From Streptomyces hokutonensis (GTDB taxonomy: Bacteria; Actinomycetota; Actinomycetes; Streptomycetales; Streptomycetaceae): a DNA stretch of 44,458 nt. A model generated the notes under the pieces. That model worked only from the letters and a program-made list of their open reading frames with translations. It searched no databases and was not told where the DNA came from. Each line of letters begins with the position of its first letter. The stretch's first letter is position 1. The stretch lies in NCBI RefSeq assembly GCF_000376565.1, contig NZ_BARG01000092.1, positions 1 to 44,458 on the forward strand, in the 5' to 3' direction. The position numbers were made by a program, and so were the translations under genes. Below, one piece after another: positions 1 through 6,880 of this stretch.

Positions 1-621
1 GCCCCGCGCGCCTTCCCCCGGCAGCCCGCGCAGATCACCCACGGACCCCGCGACCGCCCCCGGATCGCGCTCACCTTCCACGGCCAGGGCGACCCCGAGA
101 TCGCCACCGCCCTCCTCACCGAGGCGGAGAAGCACGGCGCCCGCGTCACCGTCCTCGCCGTCGGCACCTGGCTCGACACCCACCCCGGGATGGCCCGCCG
201 CATCCTCGACGGCGGCCACGACCTCGGCAACCACACCCAGCGGCACATCGCCGTCAACACCCTGTCAGAGGCCGACGCGCTCGCCGAGATCACCGGCTGC
301 GCCGACCGCCTCAAGCGGCTGACCGGCTCGATCGGCACCTGGTTCAGGCCCTCGCGCGCCCCGGCCGCGTCCCCCCTCGTCCAGCGCCTGGCCCACCGCG
401 TGGGCTACCCGCACGTGCTCTCCTACGACGTCGACTCGCTCGACTTCACCGAGCCCGGCGCCCCCGCCGTCACCCGCAAGGTGCTCGCCGAGGTCCGCGA
501 CGGCTCGGTCGTGAGCATGCACTTCGGGTACGCCGGCACGGTCGCCGCGCTCCCCGCCGTACTGCAAGAACTCGACCGCCGCGGACTGCGCGCGGTGACG
601 ACCACGGAGCTGCTGAGCTGA
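1..621 (+). CDS. Polysaccharide deacetylase (NodB-fold) family protein, 5' end outside window
   Basis: The reading frame is open from base 1 to the TGA at 619-621, so the N-terminus is missing. The visible 206 residues look like a NodB-homology carbohydrate esterase: a beta strand ending in ALTFHGQGD, an NHTQRH segment that matches the metal-binding H-x-x-x-H motif, and FRPSRAP at the usual R-x-P motif. The first motif normally reads TFDDG and supplies the catalytic base and a metal ligand; here the Asp pair is replaced by HGQGD, so deacetylase activity is doubtful. The stop overlaps the next start by one base (TGATG), which implies translational coupling to the beta-propeller lipoprotein. 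The two probably act together at the cell envelope; the substrate is unknown. Confidence 0.8.
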   Translation, partial: APRAFPRQPAQITHGPRDRPRIALTFHGQGDPEIATALLTEAEKHGARVTVLAVGTWLDTHPGMARRILDGGHDLGNHTQRHIAVNTLSEADALAEITGCADRLKRLTGSIGTWFRPSRAPAASPLVQRLAHRVGYPHVLSYDVDSLDFTEPGAPAVTRKVLAEVRDGSVVSMHFGYAGTVAALPAVLQELDRRGLRAVTTTELLS

Positions 622-1814
622 TGCGACACACCCCCCTCACCCGCGCCCTGGTCACCGGCGCCGCCCTCGCCGCACTGGCCGCCCTCGCCGGCTGCGGCTC
701 GCAGCACCACGCCGACGAGGCCCTCGGCACCAAGGCCGCCCTCCAGCCGCAGCAGCAGAAGAAGCAACAGCCGCAGGTGGCAAAGGGGTTGCCCGGAATG
801 CCGCCGGTGCTCGACCCCGCCGACGTCTACGCCGCCGACCGGCCGGGCCGACTCTCCCCGGTGGTCCGGGACTTCCCGTCCCGGGTCTACGTCCCCAACA
901 CCGGCTCCAACACGGTCTCGGTGATCGACCCGAAGACGTACAAGGTCATCGAGACCATCCCGGTCGGAGTCCAGCCCCAACACGTCGTCCCCTCCTGGGA
1001 CTTGAAGACCCTGTGGGTCAACAACGACCGCGGCAACACCCTCACGCCGATCGACCCGCGAACGGGCAGGGCGGGCAAGCCGGTCGACGTGCACGACCCG
1101 TACAACCTGTACTTCACGCCCAACGGCAGGTACGCGATCGTGATGGCCTCCCTCGACCGGCAGCTGGTGTTCCGGGACGCGCACACCATGAAGACGGTGA
1201 AGGCGGTCCCGGTCAGCTGCTACGGCGTCAACCACGCCGACTTCTCCACGGACGGCCGCTACTTCATCGTCTCCTGCGAGTTCAGCGGCGAACTGCTCAA
1301 GGTCGACACCGAGAAGATGAAGGTGATCGGGCAGCAGAAGCTGCCGTTCCACGGCTCGATGCCGCAGGACGTCAAGATCTCGCCCGACGGCAAGCGCTTC
1401 TACATCGCCGACATGATGGCCAACGGCATGTGGGTGCTGAACGGCGACACCTTCGCCAAGCCGGACTTCCTGCCCACCGGCAAGGGCTGCCACGGCCTGT
1501 ACATCAGCCGGGACTCGCGCGAGATGTACATCTCCAACCGCGGCGAAGGCTCCATCTCCATCTTCGACTTCACCAAGAACAGGCTGACCAAGAAGTGGCA
1601 TCTGCCGAACGGCGGCAGCCCCGACATGGGCGGCGTCTCGGCCGACGGCAAGGTGCTGTGGCTGTCCGGCCGCTACAACTCCGAGGTCTACGCCATCGAC
1701 ACCCGCACCGGCACCCAGCTCGCCCGCATCAAGGTCGGCGGCGGCCCGCACGGCCTCGCCGTCTACCCGCAGCCGGGCCGCTACTCGCTCGGCCACACCG
1801 GCATCTTCCGCTGA
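621..1814 (+). CDS. YncE/YVTN-type beta-propeller lipoprotein
   Basis: This is a 397-residue protein with a lipoprotein signal: positive N-terminus, Ala/Leu-rich core, then LAGC with Cys near residue 25. After a Gln/Lys-rich linker come repeated blades of the YVTN type: VYVPNTGSNTVSVIDPKT, then LWVNNDRGNTLTPIDPRTG, MYISNRGEGSISIFDF and LWLSGRYNSEVYAIDTRTG. Such seven-bladed propellers are usually extracytoplasmic binding or scaffold proteins, sometimes binding DNA or redox partners; none is assigned here. The start overlaps the stop of the deacetylase-like gene by one base, so the two are one transcription unit. The fold is secure; the role is not known. Confidence 0.85.
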   Translation: MRHTPLTRALVTGAALAALAALAGCGSQHHADEALGTKAALQPQQQKKQQPQVAKGLPGMPPVLDPADVYAADRPGRLSPVVRDFPSRVYVPNTGSNTVSVIDPKTYKVIETIPVGVQPQHVVPSWDLKTLWVNNDRGNTLTPIDPRTGRAGKPVDVHDPYNLYFTPNGRYAIVMASLDRQLVFRDAHTMKTVKAVPVSCYGVNHADFSTDGRYFIVSCEFSGELLKVDTEKMKVIGQQKLPFHGSMPQDVKISPDGKRFYIADMMANGMWVLNGDTFAKPDFLPTGKGCHGLYISRDSREMYISNRGEGSISIFDFTKNRLTKKWHLPNGGSPDMGGVSADGKVLWLSGRYNSEVYAIDTRTGTQLARIKVGGGPHGLAVYPQPGRYSLGHTGIFR

Positions 1815-1822
1815 AATCGCTT

Positions 1823-1835
1823 TGACCGCCGGTCA
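1823..1835. promoter_or_regulatory. Short perfect inverted repeat TGACC-GCC-GGTCA
   Basis: Five-base arms around a 3-base centre lie 9 bases after the propeller gene stop and about 60 bases before the ADP-ribosyltransferase start. The dyad is too short for a terminator and has no T tract. It could be an operator for the next gene, or chance. Confidence 0.25.
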
Positions 1836-1893
1836 GTTGGACACGCCCCCGTACGGGTGATGATCCACAGTCCGCCGCCGTGGAACCGGAATC

Positions 1894-2511
1894 GTGCCCG
1901 GCATGATCACCCTGCATCTGCGACGGCGGACCGCTGCCGCCGTCCTGTCCCTCGCGGCCGTGTTCGCCACGACCGCCGCCACCGCCCCCGTCCACACCAC
2001 CCGCACGCCGGTCCGGGCCGCCGCGCCCGCCTGTCCCGTGGTCGCCGACCCGGCGATGGCCGCCGCCGACGACCGCGTGGACATCTCCCGCATCACCCCC
2101 GACCCGGTCTGGCGCACCAGCTGCGGCACGCTCTACCGCAGCGACAGCCGCGGCCCGGCGGTCGTCTTCGAGCAGGGCTTCCTGCCCAAGGACGCCGTCA
2201 ACGGGCAGTACGACATCGAGAAGTACGTCCTGGTCAACCAGCCCTCGCCGTACGTCTCGACGACCTACGACCACGACCTGTACAAGACCTGGTACAAGTC
2301 GGGCTACAACTACTACATCGACGCCCCCGGCGGCGTCGACGTCAACAAGACCATCGGCGACACCCACAAGTGGGCCGACCAGGTCGAGGTCGCCTTCCCC
2401 GGCGGCATCAAGCGGCAGTACATCATCGGCGTCTGCCCGGTCGACAAGAAGACCAAGGTCGAGATCATGAGCGACTGCGAGAGCAACCCGTACTACCAGC
2501 CCTGGCACTGA
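1894..2511 (+). CDS. Secreted mono-ADP-ribosyltransferase, scabin/pierisin/ScARP-like
   Basis: The 205-residue protein has a signal peptide (RRR then a hydrophobic Ala-rich stretch to about residue 40), so it should be exported. The mature part carries the R-S-QxE triad of the DNA- and guanosine-modifying ADP-ribosyltransferases: TLYRSDSRGP (NAD-binding Arg), YVSTTYD (Ser-Thr-Ser-type strand) and the ADP-ribosylating loop ADQVEVAFPGGI giving Q-x-E. Family members such as pierisin, scabin and ScARP (SCO5461) modify guanine bases or nucleosides. Size and neighbours fit an ScARP orthologue, whose disruption was reported to affect differentiation and antibiotic production in S. coelicolor. GTG at 1894 is used; ATG at 1903 in the same frame is an equally good start. 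Four Cys residues suggest disulphides. The target is inferred. Confidence 0.85.
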   Translation: MPGMITLHLRRRTAAAVLSLAAVFATTAATAPVHTTRTPVRAAAPACPVVADPAMAAADDRVDISRITPDPVWRTSCGTLYRSDSRGPAVVFEQGFLPKDAVNGQYDIEKYVLVNQPSPYVSTTYDHDLYKTWYKSGYNYYIDAPGGVDVNKTIGDTHKWADQVEVAFPGGIKRQYIIGVCPVDKKTKVEIMSDCESNPYYQPWH

Positions 2512-2514
2512 CGC

Positions 2515-3150
2515 TCAGGACGCGCCGAGCAGCAGCGCCTCCGCACCCACCGGACGGTAGCCCGCCGCCAGGAACGCCCGCATGCTGCGGGCGTTCCCCG
2601 GCGCCACCTGCGCCCACAGCGGCTCGGCCGCCAGCTGCCGCGCGGCGGCCACCAGCGCGCGCCCCAGCCCCCGTTGCCGTACGCCCTCCTCGATCTCGAC
2701 CGAGACCTCCAGGCGCCCCGCGATCCCGCGCCCCATCACCAGCACCCCGCCCTCCGTCGTCCACGCGCGCACGTCGTCGCGCCGGCCGCGGGCGTACACG
2801 ATCCTCGGATGGTCGCCGTCCATGATCTCCTTCAGCGGGAGCGGCGGTTCGCCCGGCAGCGGGGTGCCCACGAGCATCGCGTCGACGTTCTCCGCCGTAC
2901 GGCCCGTCCGGTCGAGCAGGGCCGCCAGGAACCGCGGGTTCATCGGCGCCGCGAGCGCGTCGCACGGAACGGCGGCCAGGGTGTCGTGGACCCACTGCGG
3001 ATCCTCGTCCGTGAAGACCACCGCGTGCGCGGTGAAGGCGAGCACCCCCGCGTCCCGCTCGGACGCCTGCGGCACGACGGTCGTACGACCGTCCGGCGGC
3101 GGGAAGACACCCCGCGCCGCCGCGTCGAGAATGTCCCGGAGAGTCTCCAT
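2515..3150 (-). CDS. GNAT-family N-acetyltransferase
   Basis: The product is 211 residues. ATG (complement 3148-3150) follows a GAGGAG ribosome site. The C-terminal third holds the acetyl-CoA pyrophosphate-binding motif, VRQRGLGRALVAAA at about residues 157-170, then the beta-bulge and NARSMRAFLAAGYRPVG typical of GNAT motif B. The N-terminal half (DILDAAARGVFPPPDG onward) resembles the longer actinobacterial GNATs with a degenerate first domain. The acceptor cannot be told. The frame stays open antisense up to about 5013, but that is a GC-bias artefact; the real start is set by the ribosome site and the family start. The gene is divergent from the MerR regulator with a 57-base gap, so it may be a MerR target. 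It ends 3 bases from the convergent ADP-ribosyltransferase. Confidence 0.85.
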   Translation of the reverse strand: METLRDILDAAARGVFPPPDGRTTVVPQASERDAGVLAFTAHAVVFTDEDPQWVHDTLAAVPCDALAAPMNPRFLAALLDRTGRTAENVDAMLVGTPLPGEPPLPLKEIMDGDHPRIVYARGRRDDVRAWTTEGGVLVMGRGIAGRLEVSVEIEEGVRQRGLGRALVAAARQLAAEPLWAQVAPGNARSMRAFLAAGYRPVGAEALLLGAS

Positions 3151-3170
3151 CACGGTGCTCCTCGCACTCC

Positions 3171-3201
3171 TTGAGTCTCCACCCACTGGAAGGCCCACAC
3201 T
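3171..3201 (+). promoter_or_regulatory. MerR-type promoter (TTGAGT, 19-bp spacer, CACACT) of the MerR gene
   Basis: The -35 TTGAGT is at 3171-3176 and the -10-like CACACT at 3196-3201, with exactly 19 bases between them. The spacer holds the hyphenated dyad TCCA-CCCAC-TGGA. An overlong 19-base spacer around a dyad is the signature of promoters that MerR proteins untwist. The -10 ends 6 bases before the ATG at 3208, so the transcript is predicted to be leaderless and autoregulated. Confidence 0.65.
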
Positions 3202-3207
3202 CACGAC

Positions 3208-4125
3208 ATGATCGACGACGGCACCGCACTGCTCACCATCGGGGAGCTGGCCAGGGCCACCGGACTGACCGTGCGCACCATCCGCTACTGGTCGGACGAG
3301 GGCGTCCTGACCCCCGTGACCCGCTCGACGGGCGGCTATCGGCTCTACGACGCCGAGTGCGCCGCCCGCCTCGAACTGATCCGCACCCTGCGGGAGTTGG
3401 GCCTCGGCCTGGACGACGTACGCAAGGTGCTGGCGGGCGAGACGACGGTCGCGGAGGTGGCCGCCGCCCATGTGGTGGCGCTGGACGCGCAGATCCGTGC
3501 GCTGCGGGTGACCAGGGCGGTGCTGTCGACCGTGGCGCGACGCGGCTCGACCGCAGAGGAGATGACGCTCATGAACAAGCTGGCACGGCTGTCGGCAGCC
3601 GAACGCAGGCGGATCATGGAGGAGTTCGTGGAGGAGCTCTTCCACGGCCTCGACTCCGTGGATCCGTCCATCGAGGAGCGGATGCGCACCATCGCGGTGG
3701 ACCTGCCGGACGACCCGACCCCCGAACAGGTCGACGCCTGGGTGGAGTTGGCGGAGATGGTGCAGGATCCGGAGTTCCGGGCGCAGATGCGGAATGTCAT
3801 GGAGTTCAACGCGGGGGACCAGGCCCGCAGCGTCGCACCCGGGCGTGCCACCTGGTTCCCCATGCGCCTGGTGCAGCTGGGCGGGGAGGCGCTCCAGCAG
3901 GGCATCGCCCCCGAGTCGCCGGAGGCGGCGGAGATCGTACGGGAGGTGCTGGGGGACGGCGGCGACCCGGCCGTCGTGCTCGAACGGATGGAGTCGGTGG
4001 CCAACGACCGGCTCGCCCGGTACCGGGAGTTGCTGTCCACGGTGAAGGGCCGCGGGCACGCCGGAGCGCACCGGGAGGAGTTCGCGTGGGTGGTCGCCGC
4101 ACTGCGTGCGCGGGTGGCCGGTTAA
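3208..4125 (+). CDS. MerR-family transcriptional regulator with helical C-terminal domain
   Basis: This 305-residue protein has a standard MerR winged helix-turn-helix at residues 8-75 (LLTIGELARATGLTVRTIRYW, then DEGVLTP and GGYRLYD), followed by the dimerisation helix. The C-terminal 190 residues are mostly helical and acidic, with no Cys cluster for metal sensing, so an organic ligand or protein partner is more likely than a metal. Its own promoter has the MerR geometry (3171-3201) and leaves no room for a ribosome site between the -10 and ATG. It is divergent from the GNAT gene, and the cabB gene starts 48 bases downstream. Effector and targets are not evident. Confidence 0.88.
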   Translation: MIDDGTALLTIGELARATGLTVRTIRYWSDEGVLTPVTRSTGGYRLYDAECAARLELIRTLRELGLGLDDVRKVLAGETTVAEVAAAHVVALDAQIRALRVTRAVLSTVARRGSTAEEMTLMNKLARLSAAERRRIMEEFVEELFHGLDSVDPSIEERMRTIAVDLPDDPTPEQVDAWVELAEMVQDPEFRAQMRNVMEFNAGDQARSVAPGRATWFPMRLVQLGGEALQQGIAPESPEAAEIVREVLGDGGDPAVVLERMESVANDRLARYRELLSTVKGRGHAGAHREEFAWVVAALRARVAG

Positions 4126-4173
4126 TCTGGCCTCCGTCAACAGGCAGTAAAGCGTTACGAAGGGGCGGATCCG

Positions 4174-4386
4174 GTGGCGGACATCGAGGAAGCACGCAAG
4201 CATTTCCAGCGGATCGACACGGACGGTGACGGCTTCATCACCGCGGCCGAGTTCAAGACCGCCCTGGCACAGGGAGGCGACTGGAACGTGACCGAGGCGG
4301 TCGCCGAGGCCATCATCAAGACGCGGGACCTCAACGGGGACAAGGTCCTGTCGTTCGACGAGTTCTGGGCCCACCTGAACAAGTGA
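4174..4386 (+). CDS. cabB: CabB-like calmodulin-type EF-hand calcium-binding protein
   Basis: The 70-residue protein has two EF hands. The first loop, DTDGDGFITAAEF, matches the canonical D-x-D-x-D-G-x-I-x-x-x-E at every ligand position; the second, DLNGDKVLSFDEF, keeps the D-x-N-x-D and Glu-12 ligands. There is no signal peptide or membrane segment, so it is cytosolic. Size and paired hands fit the small Streptomyces calmodulin-like protein CabB. GTG at 4174 is preceded by AAGGGGCGG (4160-4168), a good ribosome site. It lies 48 bases after MerR and is followed by a strong hairpin terminator. A role as calcium buffer or sensor is likely, but no partner is visible. The symbol rests on remembered resemblance. 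Confidence 0.88.
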   Translation: MADIEEARKHFQRIDTDGDGFITAAEFKTALAQGGDWNVTEAVAEAIIKTRDLNGDKVLSFDEFWAHLNK

Positions 4387-4406
4387 CCCGGGAGTGACCC
4401 GAGCAG

Positions 4407-4445
4407 AAGGGGCGCCCGTCCTTCGGTGGACGGGCGCCCCTTTCG
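4407..4445 (+). terminator. Intrinsic terminator after cabB
   Basis: A 15-base perfect stem (4407-4421 with 4428-4442) contains GGGGCGCCCGTCC and its complement, with the six-base loop TTCGGT; the right arm runs into a short T-rich tail (CCCCTTTCGTT). It lies 20 bases past the cabB stop and 22 bases before the next start. Confidence 0.85.
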
Positions 4446-4467
4446 TTGCGCCTGTTAGCGTGCGCCG

Positions 4468-5037
4468 ATGGAAGATCTGGGAAGCGTGCCCTGGCCGCCC
4501 GAGCCGATCAGGACCGAGAGGCTGCTGCTCCGTGAGTCCGAAGCGCGGGACCGGGCGGTGTTCGTCGAGCTGCTCGCCTCGTCCGAGGCGCACACCTATC
4601 TCGGCGGTGCCCGGCCGCGGGCCGAGCTGGAGCGGGAGGTGCCCGCGATCCCCGCCCAGTGGCCGGGTGCCTTCGTCGTCGAGCTCGACGGCGTGATGAT
4701 CGGGCACCTCCTGCTCAGGCGGACGACAGCGACGGGGAACAGCCGGCCGGCCGCCGTGGGGAAGGCCGACCTCGGCTATCTGTTCCTGCCACGGGCGTGG
4801 GGATTCGGATACGCGGCCGAGGCGTGCGCGGCGGCGCTCGACTGGCTCGACGGCGTGCTTCCGGGCGAGCCGGTGACGCTCACCACCCAGACCGCCAACG
4901 CCCGCTCGATGCGGCTCGCGGCGAAGCTGGGGTTCGTGGAGGTGGAGCGGTTCGAGGCCTGGGACGCCGAGCAGTGGCTCGGTATCCGGTCCCCGGCTGT
5001 CCTGCCCGGTCACCCGGACGGCGGCGGGCCGGAATAG
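4468..5037 (+). CDS. RimJ/RimL-type GNAT acetyltransferase
   Basis: The product has 189 residues. The N-terminal IRTERLLLRESEARDR is the usual opening of RimJ/RimL-like GNATs; the acetyl-CoA-binding stretch LPRAWGFGYAAEA is at residues 108-118, and ANARSMRLAAKLGFVEVERF follows as motif B. Family members acetylate protein N-terminal amines or small molecules; the substrate cannot be read from the sequence. ATG at 4468 has little spacing from the cabB terminator and no strong ribosome site, so a leaderless or weakly expressed transcript is possible. It is a stand-alone gene between the terminator and the reductase gene. Confidence 0.85.
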   Translation: MEDLGSVPWPPEPIRTERLLLRESEARDRAVFVELLASSEAHTYLGGARPRAELEREVPAIPAQWPGAFVVELDGVMIGHLLLRRTTATGNSRPAAVGKADLGYLFLPRAWGFGYAAEACAAALDWLDGVLPGEPVTLTTQTANARSMRLAAKLGFVEVERFEAWDAEQWLGIRSPAVLPGHPDGGGPE

Positions 5038-5111
5038 CGGGCGGGCGGCCGGGGTTCTCGCCCCCAGAACGCATGCGCGTGCATGGATTCCGGATCGGCG
5101 AAGGGTCTGTC

Positions 5112-5771
5112 ATGAAGATCGGCATCATCGGCGCGGGACACATCGGCGGCAACCTCACCCGGCGGCTCACCGCACTCGGACACGACGTCTCCGTCGCCAA
5201 CTCGCGCGGCCCGCAGACGCTCACCGCACTGGCCGAGGAGACGGGCGCGACACCCGTACCGGTGGCGGAGGCGGCCCGCGGGGCCGAGGTCGTCGTGGTC
5301 ACCGTCCCGCTGAAGGCCGTACCGAACCTGCCGAAGGGCTTGTTCGACGACGCGGCGGAGAACGTCGCCGTCATCGACACCGGCAACTACTACCCCGGCC
5401 GCGACGGCCGGATCGCCGCCATCCTCGACGACGGCCTCACCGAGAGCCGCTGGACGGCGGAGCAGATCGGCCACACCGTCATCAAGGCCTTCAACGGCAC
5501 CTACGCCCAGGACATCCTGGACCGGCACCGCCCCGCCGGCGCCCCCGACCGCCTCGCACTCCCGGTCGCAGGCGACGACGAGGCCGCGAAGCGCGTGGTC
5601 AGGGCCCTGATCGACGACCTCGGCTTCGACACGGTCGACGCGGGCACCCTCGACGAGTCCTGGCGCCAGCAGCCGGGGACGCCGGTGTACGGGCTGCGCG
5701 AGGGCGCGGACGCGATCACGAAGGGTCTGGCGGAGGCTTCGCCGGAGCGGACCGGGGACTTCAGGGGCTGA
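5112..5771 (+). CDS. NADPH-dependent F420 reductase-like / NADP oxidoreductase
   Basis: The 219-residue protein begins with a Rossmann fold, MKIGIIGAGHIGGNLTRRL, with GxGxxG at residues 7-12. The NSRGP segment after beta-2 is typical of NADP-binding members of the F420-dependent NADP reductase (NPD/Fno) group. The middle has VVVVTVPLKAV and a conserved IDTGNYY; the C-terminal half holds the VIKAFNGTYAQ substrate-loop motif. It may shuttle hydride between NADP and F420 or reduce another small substrate. ATG at 5112 is preceded by GAAGGG at 5099-5104. It stands alone, in the same direction as its neighbours. Confidence 0.85.
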   Translation: MKIGIIGAGHIGGNLTRRLTALGHDVSVANSRGPQTLTALAEETGATPVPVAEAARGAEVVVVTVPLKAVPNLPKGLFDDAAENVAVIDTGNYYPGRDGRIAAILDDGLTESRWTAEQIGHTVIKAFNGTYAQDILDRHRPAGAPDRLALPVAGDDEAAKRVVRALIDDLGFDTVDAGTLDESWRQQPGTPVYGLREGADAITKGLAEASPERTGDFRG

Positions 5772-5833
5772 CAACTCCCCTTGTCCTCTACGGTTGTTGC
5801 CGGACCGCGGCGCGGAGCCCGAGGGAGGCCCTG

Positions 5834-6283
5834 GTGGAGGTCGATGCCCTGCCTCGTGTCGACGAGCACGCGACGGTGGTCGCGGCGGGCGTCGACGAGG
5901 TCTGGCGCGCCCTGACCGAGACGCTGGACCGCACGTACTCCCGCTCGGGGGCGGCCCGTTACGCGCGGCTGGTGGGGTGCGCCGACCGTGCGGTCGCAGG
6001 GCCGCGACCGTTGGCGGTGGGCTCGGCGTTTCCCGGCTTCCGGGTGGTCGGCGCGGTTCCGGGCGGGGAGTTGGTCCTGCGCGGCTCCCACCGGTTCTCG
6101 GCCTACGCGTTCGTCTTCCGGCTCGACGAACTCGCCCCGGGGCGAACCCGGTTGCGGGCCGAGACCCGGGCGGTGTTCCCGGGTCCGGCCGGCGCCGCCT
6201 ACCGCCTTCTCGTCATCGGCAGCGGCGGCCACGCGGCCGGTGTGCGCCGCCTGCTGGCCGGGATCCGCCGCCGGGCCGAGTGA
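5834..6283 (+). CDS. SRPBCC/START-like ligand-binding protein
   Basis: This is a 149-residue protein of likely helix-grip fold: a first strand HATVVAAGVDEVWRAL, a central GSAFPGFRVVG and LVLRGSHRFSAYAFVFRLDE strands, then TRLRAETRAVFPG and a long C-terminal helix. This pattern is usual for small actinobacterial SRPBCC proteins that bind hydrophobic ligands. Catalytic residues are not evident. GTG at 5834 has a strong GAGGGAGG ribosome site at 5821-5828. It ends 3 bases from the convergent GH25 gene. Family assignment is moderate; function is unknown. Confidence 0.7.
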   Translation: MEVDALPRVDEHATVVAAGVDEVWRALTETLDRTYSRSGAARYARLVGCADRAVAGPRPLAVGSAFPGFRVVGAVPGGELVLRGSHRFSAYAFVFRLDELAPGRTRLRAETRAVFPGPAGAAYRLLVIGSGGHAAGVRRLLAGIRRRAE

Positions 6284-6286
6284 GTC

Positions 6287-6844
6287 TCAGGCGCTCTTGG
6301 CCCACGACTGGAGTGCCGCCTTGCTCGCGAAGTCGGCCACGTCCTTGTCGTGCGGATCGGACGTGTACTGGTGGAACTTCCAGTCGGCCTCGATGCGGGG
6401 CTTGCCCGCCGTCGTGTAGTCCGCGATCCAGAGGCCGTCGCCCGCGTAGGAGGTCTTGTCGACGGTCAGCCAGAAGCTGCGGTTGCAGTAGAGGACCACC
6501 CGGTTGTCCGGCCGCAGTGCCTTCACCTTGCGGATGAAGCTGTCCTTCTCCGCGTTGGAGGCGTGGGTGCCGTCGCCGGTCGTTTCCCAGTCGACGGCGA
6601 GCAAGTCGCCTGCTTTTTCGGGGGCCTTGCTCACGAAGTACTCCGCCTGGGCCGTGATGTCGCCGGGCCAGAGGAAGTGGTAGAAGCCGACGACCAGTCC
6701 CGCGTCACGGCCCGTCTTCGTCTGGGCGGTGAGTCTCGGGTTGACGTACGAGCGGCCCTCCGTCGCCTTGATGAAGACGAAGGAGGAGCCGGTCGTGCTG
6801 TACGCCGTGGACTGGTACGCGCTTACGTCGATGCCATGCAACAT
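6287..6844 (-). CDS. GH25-family lysozyme (N-acetylmuramidase)
   Basis: The 185-residue protein is essentially a bare GH25 catalytic domain. HGIDVSAYQ opens the barrel with the first Asp; IKATEG and GFYHFLWPGD are the next conserved strands; LLAVDWETTG carries the D-x-E acid/base pair; YCNRSFW and LWIADYTT complete it. It should cut the MurNAc-GlcNAc bond of peptidoglycan. No signal peptide or wall-binding module is present, and only a weak ribosome site precedes the ATG, which is unusual for a hydrolase that must reach the wall. It lies 36 bases downstream of the secreted PI-PLC gene on the same strand and is probably co-transcribed with it. A phage-derived endolysin is an alternative. Confidence 0.88.
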   Translation of the reverse strand: MLHGIDVSAYQSTAYSTTGSSFVFIKATEGRSYVNPRLTAQTKTGRDAGLVVGFYHFLWPGDITAQAEYFVSKAPEKAGDLLAVDWETTGDGTHASNAEKDSFIRKVKALRPDNRVVLYCNRSFWLTVDKTSYAGDGLWIADYTTAGKPRIEADWKFHQYTSDPHDKDVADFASKAALQSWAKSA

Positions 6845-6880
6845 AGGGGGACTTGTGCCCTGTCCCCGGCATCCGGAACC

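Noticed and set aside
2515..5013. Minus-strand open frame of 832 codons spanning MerR, cabB and a GNAT gene antisense
   Set aside because: Only the last 211 codons (GNAT gene) look like a protein. The rest is an antisense shadow in GC-rich DNA without a ribosome site at any upstream start.
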